Source: Firm-04 sp964392175 (GTDB taxonomy: Bacteria > Bacillota > Clostridia > Oscillospirales > Ruminococcaceae). Taken from it: DNA of 64,000 nt. The notes under the pieces were generated by a model. That model worked only from the letters and a program-made list of their open reading frames with translations. It was not told the DNA's origin and did no database searches. The stretch is from assembly GCA_964392175.1 (NCBI GenBank), contig CAYMOJ010000001.1, positions 1-64,000 on the forward strand. The letters are read 5' to 3'. Shown piece after piece: positions 1-7,709 of the stretch. The stretch's first letter is position 1; each line of letters opens with the position of its first letter. Position numbers and translations under genes: made by a program.

Positions 1-157
1 GATCTCAATCACTTTTTCTATACCCTCAGGTCTCACTTCTATTGTAGCACTACAGGTAAAGTTTGAAAAAAATTCCGCAAAGGTATCGCTTTTTTTGTTT
101 TGATGTGGTATAATAATCCTGTATGTACTTCCATATTGCAAAAAGGAGGACTTTTCC
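1..157. other. Left-edge intergenic region
   Basis: No gene is supported here. The stretch is AT-rich and ends in the promoter and ribosome site of the first M16 gene. AAAGGAGG at about 141-148 serves the ATG at 158. Confidence 0.5.
106..114 (+). promoter_or_regulatory. Extended -10 promoter for the yfmF-yfmH-lgt-folD run
   Basis: TGGTATAAT forms an extended -10 (TGn plus TATAAT at 109-114). The -35 region (about 86-91) is poor, as is common when the extended -10 compensates. It lies about 44 bases before the first start codon. Confidence 0.55.
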
Positions 158-1444
158 ATGGCGCAAAAGCCTTTCACCACTTCTCTCGGTGGTGGCATCT
201 CCTATACGGAGCTGTATGACCCGAAGTTCAAGACCTGCTCGCTTTATTTTCGGTTTTATGTCAAGCGTGACCCGAAAACCGTGGCAGAAAATGCATTGAT
301 GATTGACCTACTGACCAATTGCTCGGCAGAATACCCAACACTTGCAGCACTCACATTACAAAAGCAAGCACTATACGGTGCGTCGTTGCACAGCAGCCGC
401 GGTAGCGTTGGCGATGTGCAGGAATTGACCATATCCGCTCACTGGATCAATGATTCCTTTGCCCTAGATGACGAATCCGTGACGGATGCCATGCTGCATC
501 TTACACTGGGATGCCTGCTACACCCCAACGCCCAAAATGCCGCCTTTGCAGCAGAATCTTTCCGTTATTGCAAGCAGAATCTGCTGGATGCCATCGACAG
601 CGAGATCAACCAGAAGCGCAGTTATGCGATGCAGCGTGCCGCAGAGATCGCTTATGCCGGTGAGCCTGCCGCTTGCCCACCCTATGGCACACGCGCTTCT
701 GCTGAGGCAACAACCGCCGAGAGTGCCTACATCGCATGGCAAAAAATGCTTACCTCTGCCCCACTTGAGATCGTAGCGATATTGCCCGAAGAAAAGCCAC
801 AGCTGCTTCCTGCACTGCGTGAAGCGTTTCAAAAAATCACGCGCACGCCACAGCTTGTCAATTTTGAAAGCATCAGTCCGGCAAAATCCACTGTAGAAAA
901 TGTAGAAGAACCAATGCCTGTCACGCAATGCAAGCTGGTGATGGTCATGAAAACGACCGATGCTGACCACGACGCCATGCGAATGCTGAATCTACTGCTG
1001 GGTGGCACTACCGGTTCGCTACTGTTTGTCAATGTGCGCGAAAAGCGCAGCCTTTGCTACTATTGCGCATCACGCTATGTGCGCAGTAAACACGCCCTGA
1101 TCATTGATTGTGGCGTGCGTACCGAAAACTTGGAGGAAACCAAAGCTGCCATTATGGAGCAGATCGAAGCGATCCGCAATGGTGATTTTACCGACGATAT
1201 GATGCACGAGTGTACCATGTATTTTGAGCATACACTGGCTGCTGCATCCGATTCGCAAAGCGGCTTGGCAGGATGGGTATTACAGCAAAAGCGTGAAGGA
1301 AATCTCCGCACCATGGAGGAAACTGCGGCAGCGTTACGCAATATCACTCGTACACAGGTAATCGCTGCTGCAAACGCATTGCAGCTGGATACCATATACA
1401 CCCTGCTTGCAACCGAATCCGATACAGAAGGAGAGGAGGCATGA
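158..1444 (+). CDS. yfmF: M16-family peptidase-like protein (YfmF/YmfF type, non-catalytic partner)
   Basis: A 428-residue protein with the two-domain layout of M16 metallopeptidase-like proteins. The zinc motif HxxEH expected near residues 45-60 is absent, whereas the next gene has it. This matches the YmfF/YmfH pairs of Firmicutes, where one member is inactive; databases call them EF-P 5-aminopentanol modification-associated proteins. The start is set by AAAGGAGG seven to nine bases upstream of ATG 158. Only 3 bases separate it from the next gene, so they are probably translationally coupled and act as a heterodimer. The link to EF-P modification is inherited naming, not something visible here. 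Confidence 0.85.
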   Translation: MAQKPFTTSLGGGISYTELYDPKFKTCSLYFRFYVKRDPKTVAENALMIDLLTNCSAEYPTLAALTLQKQALYGASLHSSRGSVGDVQELTISAHWINDSFALDDESVTDAMLHLTLGCLLHPNAQNAAFAAESFRYCKQNLLDAIDSEINQKRSYAMQRAAEIAYAGEPAACPPYGTRASAEATTAESAYIAWQKMLTSAPLEIVAILPEEKPQLLPALREAFQKITRTPQLVNFESISPAKSTVENVEEPMPVTQCKLVMVMKTTDADHDAMRMLNLLLGGTTGSLLFVNVREKRSLCYYCASRYVRSKHALIIDCGVRTENLEETKAAIMEQIEAIRNGDFTDDMMHECTMYFEHTLAAASDSQSGLAGWVLQQKREGNLRTMEETAAALRNITRTQVIAAANALQLDTIYTLLATESDTEGEEA

Positions 1445-1447
1445 ATC

Positions 1448-2743
1448 ATGGCATATGAAACCACTGTTTTACGCGATACACGCACGGGCGATATCTGCCA
1501 TTGTATACAACACCCCAGCGGATTGGAGATCCGTGTGATGGAGCAGCCCGGCTTCAGTACGGCTCACGCCATGTTCGGCACCAAATACGGCTCAATCCAC
1601 ACACGTTTCCGTCTGGAAGGCGATAATGAATATACCACCGTACCCGAAGGCATTGCCCATTTCCTTGAGCACAAGCTCTTTGAAAATGAGGACTGCGATA
1701 CCTTTGCGCTGTTCAATCAGGCGGGAGCTTGCGCCAATGCATACACATCCTTCGATCGCACAGTGTATCTGTTTTCCTGCTCACAGAATTTTGATCGTTC
1801 CCTGGAAATTTTGCTGGATTTTGTCCAAAAGCCCTATTTTACAGAGGCAACTGTCGCAAAGGAGCAGGGGATCATTGCGCAGGAAATTAAAATGTATCTC
1901 GATGACCCCGGTGACCGACTGTTCTTCCAGCTGCTCCGATGCCTATATCACAATCACCCTGTGAAACTGGATATAGCAGGCAGCGTGGAAAGCATTGCGC
2001 AAATCACCCCGGAATTGCTATATGCCTGCTACCGCACTTTCTATAATCTGCACAATATGGTGCTTTGCTGCACAGGCAACATTACCGTACAGCAGGTGCT
2101 TGCCATCGCTGACAAGCTGCTCATTCCCGCCCCAAGCCGAAAGCTGGAAGCGGTCTTTTTGCCCGAACCGGAAAGCGTGGTCAAACCCTATGCTTGTACA
2201 AAAATGGCAGTGGGCAAAACCATGTTCATGATCGGCTTCAAAAGCCACCCCGAGGAAGGCGTTGAAGAACTGCGCGCTGCACTGACCGCCACAATCGTAT
2301 ACAATATAATTGCAGGGTCGGCTTCCCCCCTGTACCAAAAGCTGATGTCCGAAGGGCTGATCAACGATGCGTTTAATACGGATTATCTTAGCGGCGACGG
2401 ATTTTTCTGCATGATGGCAGCCGGTGAATCCAATGATCCACAGGCGGTACTGGATGCGATGCTTGCCGAGATTGAACGCGTGAAGGCTGAAGGGTTGGAT
2501 CTCAATCTGTTTCACGCGCTCAAGCGTGCAGCCTATGGTGAGGCTATCACGGTGAACAGTGCCCCCGAAGGTGCTGTCTCCACGCTGGTGGATTCCTTTA
2601 TGGCGCACCGCATTTCACCCTTTGCCAGAGCCGAGGTGCTCTCTGCCGTGACCCCCGAAGATGCAATGCAATGCCTGCGGGAGCGCTTCTGTGCCGATAA
2701 GGTCTGTCTTTCGGTCATTGCACCCGAGGACAGCGCCTTGTGA
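1448..2743 (+). CDS. yfmH: M16-family zinc peptidase (YfmH/YmfH type, catalytic partner)
   Basis: A 431-residue M16 peptidase. The inverted zinc motif HFLEH lies at residues 71-75 and a distal glutamate candidate in QEIKMYLDDP near residue 150 completes the M16 metal site. It probably acts in the cytosol with the inactive YfmF-like protein encoded just upstream. Its stop at 2741-2743 lies 11 bases before the lgt start, with the lgt ribosome site beginning at the stop. Its peptide substrate is unknown. Confidence 0.9.
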   Translation: MAYETTVLRDTRTGDICHCIQHPSGLEIRVMEQPGFSTAHAMFGTKYGSIHTRFRLEGDNEYTTVPEGIAHFLEHKLFENEDCDTFALFNQAGACANAYTSFDRTVYLFSCSQNFDRSLEILLDFVQKPYFTEATVAKEQGIIAQEIKMYLDDPGDRLFFQLLRCLYHNHPVKLDIAGSVESIAQITPELLYACYRTFYNLHNMVLCCTGNITVQQVLAIADKLLIPAPSRKLEAVFLPEPESVVKPYACTKMAVGKTMFMIGFKSHPEEGVEELRAALTATIVYNIIAGSASPLYQKLMSEGLINDAFNTDYLSGDGFFCMMAAGESNDPQAVLDAMLAEIERVKAEGLDLNLFHALKRAAYGEAITVNSAPEGAVSTLVDSFMAHRISPFARAEVLSAVTPEDAMQCLRERFCADKVCLSVIAPEDSAL

Positions 2744-2754
2744 AAGGAGAAATT

Positions 2755-3834
2755 ATGACACAACTTGAAAATCTGAATATGAATCAGATCGTCTTTCCAA
2801 AGCTTGGTCTGGAATTGACAGTCGATAGCGTTGCGTGCTCACTGTTTGGCGTTGAAGTGAAATGGTATGGTATCATCATCACAGTGGGGCTGCTGCTGGC
2901 AATGTGGTACGGCTTTTCTCGTATGCGCAGCTTCGGCATTGACCCTGACCGCGCCATAGATGGCGTCATTGGTGGCATCATCGGCGGTGTGATCGGCGCA
3001 AGAGCCTATTATGTTCTTTGCCGTTGGGATACCTACGCGGGAAACTGGAAGGCAATCATCAATATCCGTAATGGCGGTCTTGCCATCTATGGTGGCATCA
3101 TTGGTGCGTTGCTGGTAGGCGTGATTATCTGCAAGATACGCAAAGTACGGCTGCTGCCGATGTTGGATCTGGCTGCGTTGGGTTTCCTGATCGGTCAGGG
3201 CATCGGTAGATGGGGCAACTTTACCAATCATGAGGCGTTTGGTTGTAATACCGATAGCATCTTCGGTATGTCCAGTGGCAAGATTCAGTCCTATCTCACC
3301 GTACACGCCGATGAACTGACCGATGTGGTTGCCACCGAGCCTGTGCACCCCTGTTTCCTGTATGAGTCCTTCTGGTGCCTGCTGGGCTTTGTGCTGCTGC
3401 ATATGATCTCTAAAAAATGGCGCAAGTTTGATGGACAGATCTTTTTGTTGTATATGGTATGGTATGGCGTCGGCAGATTCTTCATTGAGGGTCTGCGCAC
3501 CGATAGCCTGTATGTTGGTACACTGCGCATTTCGCAAGTGGTTGCTGTTGCGACCGCAGTAATCGGTCTGGTACTGTTTATTGTGATGTACAGCCGCGTG
3601 AAGCGTATGCACGGCGATTATGTGCTGTATGTCAACACGGTAGAATCCCAAAAGCTGCTTGCCGAGGCAGACGCGCGCGAAGAAGCATATCAAGCACGTC
3701 GTGCCGCAAAAAAATCTGCCAAAACAGCAGATGTAGCAGATAAGGAACATCCCGATGAAGCAGTCACTGAAACGGAAACTGCAGAAACAACTGCGAAACC
3801 CACTGAAATTGAAAATCAAAAAGACGAGGAGTAA
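2755..3834 (+). CDS. lgt: Prolipoprotein diacylglyceryl transferase
   Basis: Transfers diacylglycerol from phosphatidylglycerol to the lipobox cysteine of prolipoproteins in the membrane. The Lgt signature GQGIGRWGNFTNHEAFG is present around residue 145, with seven or so hydrophobic segments between residues 30 and 285. ATG 2755 is chosen because GAAAGGAG lies seven bases upstream; the in-frame ATG at 2740 lies inside the previous gene. The last 70 or so residues form a charged Ala/Lys/Glu/Thr-rich cytosolic tail not needed in ordinary Lgt (usually 260-290 residues; here 359). A candidate substrate, the lipoprotein at 23462, lies in the same window. Confidence 0.96.
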   Translation: MTQLENLNMNQIVFPKLGLELTVDSVACSLFGVEVKWYGIIITVGLLLAMWYGFSRMRSFGIDPDRAIDGVIGGIIGGVIGARAYYVLCRWDTYAGNWKAIINIRNGGLAIYGGIIGALLVGVIICKIRKVRLLPMLDLAALGFLIGQGIGRWGNFTNHEAFGCNTDSIFGMSSGKIQSYLTVHADELTDVVATEPVHPCFLYESFWCLLGFVLLHMISKKWRKFDGQIFLLYMVWYGVGRFFIEGLRTDSLYVGTLRISQVVAVATAVIGLVLFIVMYSRVKRMHGDYVLYVNTVESQKLLAEADAREEAYQARRAAKKSAKTADVADKEHPDEAVTETETAETTAKPTEIENQKDEE

Positions 3835-3839
3835 CGATC

Positions 3840-4688
3840 ATGGCTATGATAATTGATGGTAAGAAGATTGCTGCAAATGTAAAGGCTGAGGTTGCAGCAG
3901 AGGTAAAGGTGCTGAAAGAAAAAGGCTACGATCCGGGATTGGCTGTAGTACTGGTCGGCGATAACCCTGCATCTCGTGTGTATGTCAATAATAAGAGAAA
4001 AGATTGCGCAGAGGTCGGGTTTACATCCTATGAATACGCATTGCCCGCAGAAACCACCGAAGCAGAGCTGCTTGACCTGATCGCAAAGCTCAATGCCGAT
4101 GCAAAGGTCAATGGTATTTTGGTACAGCTACCCCTGCCAAAGCATATTTGCGAGCAGACGATTCTGCATGCCATTTCTCCTGCTAAGGATGTGGATGCAT
4201 TTCACCCCGAAAATGTTGGCAGAATCATGATTGGGGATTACTCCTTCTTGCCCTGTACCCCCGCCGGTGTCATAGAAATGCTGGACAGCATCGGTTGCGA
4301 TATCAACGGCAAGCACTGTGTGGTCATTGGCAGAAGCAATATTGTGGGTAAGCCCATGGGTATGCTACTGCTGCATCGCAACGGTACCGTTACCATTTGC
4401 CACTCTCGCACAGCCGATCTGGCTGCCCAGACCCGTCAGGCGGATATTCTGGTGGCGGCAGTAGGCAAGGCGAATTTTGTTACCGCAGATATGGTGAAAC
4501 CCGGTGCGGTCGTCATTGACGTTGGCATGAACCGAAACGCCGAAGGCAAGCTCTGTGGTGATGTGGCATATGATGAAGTCGAAAAGGTCGCTTCTGCAAT
4601 CACTCCCGTACCCGGTGGCGTTGGCCCCATGACCCGTGCGATCTTAATGCGCAATACCCTTACCGCTGCGAAGGAGCAGCTTCGGTAA
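3840..4688 (+). CDS. folD: Bifunctional methylenetetrahydrofolate dehydrogenase/cyclohydrolase
   Basis: FolD interconverts 5,10-methylene-, 5,10-methenyl- and 10-formyl-tetrahydrofolate using NADP, supplying one-carbon units for purines and initiator tRNA. The length of 282 residues is standard. Visible motifs are the catalytic YVNNK near residue 50, the cofactor-site GRSNIVGKPM near residue 162 and the C-terminal PGGVGPMT. It starts five bases after lgt with GAGGAG as ribosome site. An inverted repeat follows the stop. Confidence 0.97.
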   Translation: MAMIIDGKKIAANVKAEVAAEVKVLKEKGYDPGLAVVLVGDNPASRVYVNNKRKDCAEVGFTSYEYALPAETTEAELLDLIAKLNADAKVNGILVQLPLPKHICEQTILHAISPAKDVDAFHPENVGRIMIGDYSFLPCTPAGVIEMLDSIGCDINGKHCVVIGRSNIVGKPMGMLLLHRNGTVTICHSRTADLAAQTRQADILVAAVGKANFVTADMVKPGAVVIDVGMNRNAEGKLCGDVAYDEVEKVASAITPVPGGVGPMTRAILMRNTLTAAKEQLR

Positions 4689-4691
4689 TTC

Positions 4692-4755
4692 GGACAAACA
4701 ACCTCTTTTTGTCCACAACAAATTCCCTACCCCCACAAAAGGGGTAGGGAATTTT
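4692..4755 (+). terminator. Two consecutive hairpins between folD and the M24 peptidase gene
   Basis: A small hairpin (GGACAAA at 4692-4698 with TTTGTCC at 4708-4714) is followed by a strong one: AAATTCCCTACCCC (to 4734) pairs with GGGGTAGGGAATTT (4741-4754). Only TTTT then AAAAAGGAG follow, so the stronger hairpin stands directly before the next ribosome site. It could end folD transcription or attenuate the next gene. I see no separate promoter between it and 4771. Confidence 0.7.
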
Positions 4756-4770
4756 AAAAAGGAGAAAACC

Positions 4771-5898
4771 ATGCATCACATCAAAGAGATCATTGCTATG
4801 CTACAAGGGACAGATGCAGATGCCGTATTGCTGCAAAGCGAGGTGCAACTAATCTACGCACTGGGCGAAACCGCCTTTGAAGGCAAATGTCTGCTTTTTC
4901 GGGACGAAACTGCTATTTTTCTCACTGATGGCAGATACATAGAACGTGCCGAAGCACTGCTTGCACCGAAAGGCTTTACAGTATTGCTGCGCCCTGCCGA
5001 TATGACCGAAGCGGCATATCTTGCGCAGCAACTAAACGCGCACCAGGCAGTCATCGTTCTGTTGGAAGACGAGTATCTCACTCTGCGGCAATATGAACAA
5101 CTGAAAGAATCGTTGCCACAAATTCGATGGTTGCCTATGGGTGAGCGTATGACACTGCTGCGTGCGCAGAAATCTACAGAAGAAACCGATTACATCGAAA
5201 AAGCACAGCGCATCGCTGAAAAAGCATTGTCTGATTTGCTGCCTACGCTGCATACAGGCATTACCGAAAAGGCAGCCGCCGCAAGGCTCGACTACCTCAT
5301 GGCAATATATGGCAGTGAGCAGCCTTCATTCCAGACCATTTTGCTGTTTGGTGAACGCACCAGTATGCCCCACGGCGTGCCATCAGAACGCAAATTGCAG
5401 TTAGGCGATGTCATTTTGATTGATTTTGGTGCGGTGTACAACGGCTATCATTCCGATATGACGCGTACTTTTGCATACGGCTTTGCAAGCGATCCCTTCC
5501 GCAAGGCTTATGATGCGGTACTATGTGCACAATCAGCAGCCATTGCACAAGCGAGAGCGGGGCTGCCGTGCAGAATTATGCATGAGGCAGCAGTGCATAC
5601 ATTGGCTGAAGCAGGGCTGGAACAATATTTCACGCATGCGCTCGGGCACTCTGTCGGACTTGAAATTCATGAATCTCCTGCGGCATCAGCACGCTGTGAG
5701 CAGGCATTGGAAAACGGCATCATCATGACAGTAGAACCGGGGGTGTATCTGCCCGGTCAGTTTGGTATCCGCATAGAGGATATGGTTGTAATCTGCGGCG
5801 ATACTCCACGCAATCTCACAAATTTTCCAAAACAGTTGCAGATTCTAACCGAGAGCGCATTGCCGCATAAGGAGCAGACATCTGCACATAAATATTGA
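4771..5898 (+). CDS. M24 metallopeptidase, Xaa-Pro aminopeptidase family
   Basis: A 375-residue pita-bread peptidase that removes N-terminal residues before proline. The N-terminal creatinase-like domain covers residues 1-130 and the catalytic domain follows. Metal ligands are visible: two Asp in LIDFGAVYNGYHSDMTR, His in GHSVGLEIHESP, and Glu in VEPGVYL and RIEDMVV. The ribosome site AAAGGAG is eight bases upstream of ATG. Its last codons overlap the -35 box of the cysS promoter. Whether it prefers dipeptides (PepQ-like) or longer peptides cannot be told from sequence. Confidence 0.92.
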   Translation: MHHIKEIIAMLQGTDADAVLLQSEVQLIYALGETAFEGKCLLFRDETAIFLTDGRYIERAEALLAPKGFTVLLRPADMTEAAYLAQQLNAHQAVIVLLEDEYLTLRQYEQLKESLPQIRWLPMGERMTLLRAQKSTEETDYIEKAQRIAEKALSDLLPTLHTGITEKAAAARLDYLMAIYGSEQPSFQTILLFGERTSMPHGVPSERKLQLGDVILIDFGAVYNGYHSDMTRTFAYGFASDPFRKAYDAVLCAQSAAIAQARAGLPCRIMHEAAVHTLAEAGLEQYFTHALGHSVGLEIHESPAASARCEQALENGIIMTVEPGVYLPGQFGIRIEDMVVICGDTPRNLTNFPKQLQILTESALPHKEQTSAHKY

Positions 5899-5923
5899 CT
5901 TTATTACCATATTGTGATATAAT
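5895..5923 (+). promoter_or_regulatory. cysS promoter
   Basis: TTGACT at 5895-5900 and TATAAT at 5918-5923 are 17 bases apart, with TGA before the -10 (extended). It overlaps the end of the preceding peptidase gene. Confidence 0.85.
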
Positions 5924-5960
5924 AGTAGTCGAATCATCCCACCGAGAAAGGATAATTGCC

Positions 5961-7376
5961 ATGCAGCTTTATAACTCTTTGACAAAGCAAAAAGAAACCT
6001 TCACTACCGTGGAGGAGGGCAAGGTGAAAATGTATACCTGTGGCCCCACAGTGTATCATTATGCACATATCGGCAATCTGCGCACCTATATGATGGAGGA
6101 TGTGCTGGAAAAATATCTGCGCTATATTGGCTATGATGTGCTGCGCGTGATGAATATCACCGATGTGGGACACCTGACCTCTGATGGTGATACCGGCGAC
6201 GACAAGATGCTCAAAGGCGCCAAACGCGAGAAAAAAACCGTCATGGAGATCGCAAAATTTTACACGGATGCGTTCTTTGATGATTGCAAAAAGCTTCATA
6301 TCAAGCGCCCCGATGTGGTTGCACCTGCAACGGGCTGCATTGATGAATTTATCCACTTGATAGAGGTACTGCTGCAAAAGGGCTATGCTTATGAAGCGGG
6401 TGGAAACATCTACTTCGATACCTCCAAATTGGAGCGTTACTACGTGTTTCTTGATTTTAAAGAAGAAGATCTGGAAGTTGGCGTGCGCGATGGCGTAGAC
6501 GCAGATACGAATAAGCGCAATAAAGCAGACTTTGTGCTCTGGTTTACAAAATCCAAGTTTGATGACCAAGAGCTGAAGTGGGAAAGTCCGTGGGGAGTGG
6601 GCTACCCCGGCTGGCATATCGAATGCTCCGGCATTAGCATGAAGTATTGTGGCGAGACCCTCGATCTGCATTGTGGCGGTATTGATAATGTATTCCCCCA
6701 CCACACCAATGAAATCGCACAGAGTGAAGCATATCTGGGGCATCCGTGGTGTAAGCACTGGTTTCATGTGCTGCATCTGAACACCAACAACGGCAAGATG
6801 AGCAAGTCTTCGGGTGAATTTTTGACCGTTTCCTTGCTGGAAAGCAAGGGGTATTCTCCGATGGCATATCGCTTCTTCTGCTTGCAATCCCATTACCGCA
6901 AATCACTGGTATTCTCTTATGAGAATCTGGATAACGCAGCGCAAGCATATCAGAAGCTGCTGACAAAAATCGCTGCGCTGTTGGATGCTCCTACCGAGGC
7001 GGTGGACGAAGGCGAAAAGGCTGCATATATGGCGCAGTATCGCGATGCAATGGATAATGACCTGAACACCGCACAAGCGATCACAGTGTTGTACGATGTG
7101 CTGAAAGCCAAAATCAATGCCGCAACCAAGCTTGCCTGCATCGCAGAAATAGACAGTGTGCTTTCGCTTGGATTGATGGAAAACGCAAAGACCGTTGGCA
7201 AGGATGCCCCTGTACCTGAAGTTCCTGCCGAAGTACTTGCTTTAGCGGAAGAGCGTAAGGCGGCACGGCAAGCAAAGGATTTTGCCAAAGCAGACGCATT
7301 GCGCACAGAGATTCAAGCACTGGGTTGGGAGATTCGCGAGACCCGACAAGGCGTCAGCTTTGAAAAGAAAGCATAA
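5961..7376 (+). CDS. cysS: Cysteinyl-tRNA synthetase
   Basis: Class I synthetase that charges tRNA-Cys. At 471 residues it has normal length. The HIGH motif appears as HIGN in YTCGPTVYHYAHIGN, the zinc ligands in LHCGGIDNVFPHH, and KMSKS as KMSKSSG near residue 275. ATG 5961 is chosen because AGAAAGGATA stands upstream and the promoter's start site falls near 5930; an in-frame extension from 5895 would run through the promoter. A terminator hairpin follows. Confidence 0.97.
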   Translation: MQLYNSLTKQKETFTTVEEGKVKMYTCGPTVYHYAHIGNLRTYMMEDVLEKYLRYIGYDVLRVMNITDVGHLTSDGDTGDDKMLKGAKREKKTVMEIAKFYTDAFFDDCKKLHIKRPDVVAPATGCIDEFIHLIEVLLQKGYAYEAGGNIYFDTSKLERYYVFLDFKEEDLEVGVRDGVDADTNKRNKADFVLWFTKSKFDDQELKWESPWGVGYPGWHIECSGISMKYCGETLDLHCGGIDNVFPHHTNEIAQSEAYLGHPWCKHWFHVLHLNTNNGKMSKSSGEFLTVSLLESKGYSPMAYRFFCLQSHYRKSLVFSYENLDNAAQAYQKLLTKIAALLDAPTEAVDEGEKAAYMAQYRDAMDNDLNTAQAITVLYDVLKAKINAATKLACIAEIDSVLSLGLMENAKTVGKDAPVPEVPAEVLALAEERKAARQAKDFAKADALRTEIQALGWEIRETRQGVSFEKKA

Positions 7377-7402
7377 TTCTTTCAAGGCGATGATAAAGTG
7401 TA

Positions 7403-7432
7403 AAAGCACTGCTTTTTCAGGCAGTGCTTTTT
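7403..7432 (+). terminator. cysS terminator
   Basis: AAAGCACTGC (7403-7412) pairs with GCAGTGCTTT (7421-7430) across an 8-base loop and runs into five Ts. Confidence 0.88.
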
Positions 7433-7538
7433 ATAATGATATTGCTCGTTTATATCTTGTGATCCTGCTCTTTTTTCGATTTTGATCGAAAAATCGAAAA
7501 TTATGGCGTAAAAATCCATAAAAATATTTGTCATAGCA

Positions 7539-7567
7539 TTGACATTATCGTGAAAATGTGATAGAAT
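7539..7567 (+). promoter_or_regulatory. Promoter of the c-di-GMP regulator gene
   Basis: TTGACA at 7539-7544 and TAGAAT at 7562-7567, 17 bases apart. Transcription should begin near 7574, leaving a 5' leader of about 135 bases. Confidence 0.8.
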
Positions 7568-7596
7568 GGAATAAATATACAAAATGTTATCTTCTT

Positions 7597-7686
7597 AAGG
7601 CAATGCCGCCGGGCGAACGCAAAGCGAAAAGCTTCCAAGCAGGTACTTCGCCAAGCTGTCATTCAAGCTTTATACGGTGTTGCCCC
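7597..7686 (+). promoter_or_regulatory. Structured 5' leader, possible GEMM-like (c-di-GMP-I type) element
   Basis: The leader has GGCAA (7599-7603) that can pair with TTGCC (7680-7684), enclosing a GC-rich stretch, then ACGCAAAGC (7617-7625), and AAAGCTT (7628-7634) that can pair with AAGCTTT (7665-7671). GGCAA, ACGCAAAGC and a closing GGnnTTGCC are hallmarks of the GEMM/c-di-GMP-I riboswitch, and the gene downstream encodes GGDEF and EAL domains. However, the P2 stem would be reduced to a few base pairs and lack the usual GNRA loop, so it may be a divergent variant or chance likeness. The 3' end abuts the AGGAGG ribosome site at 7691-7696. Confidence 0.35.
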
Positions 7687-7709
7687 GAAAAGGAGGCGTC
7701 ACAAAAATC

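Noticed and set aside
2839..3819. Long minus-strand frame inside lgt
   Set aside because: It mirrors the codon pattern of a certain gene and lacks a start signal.
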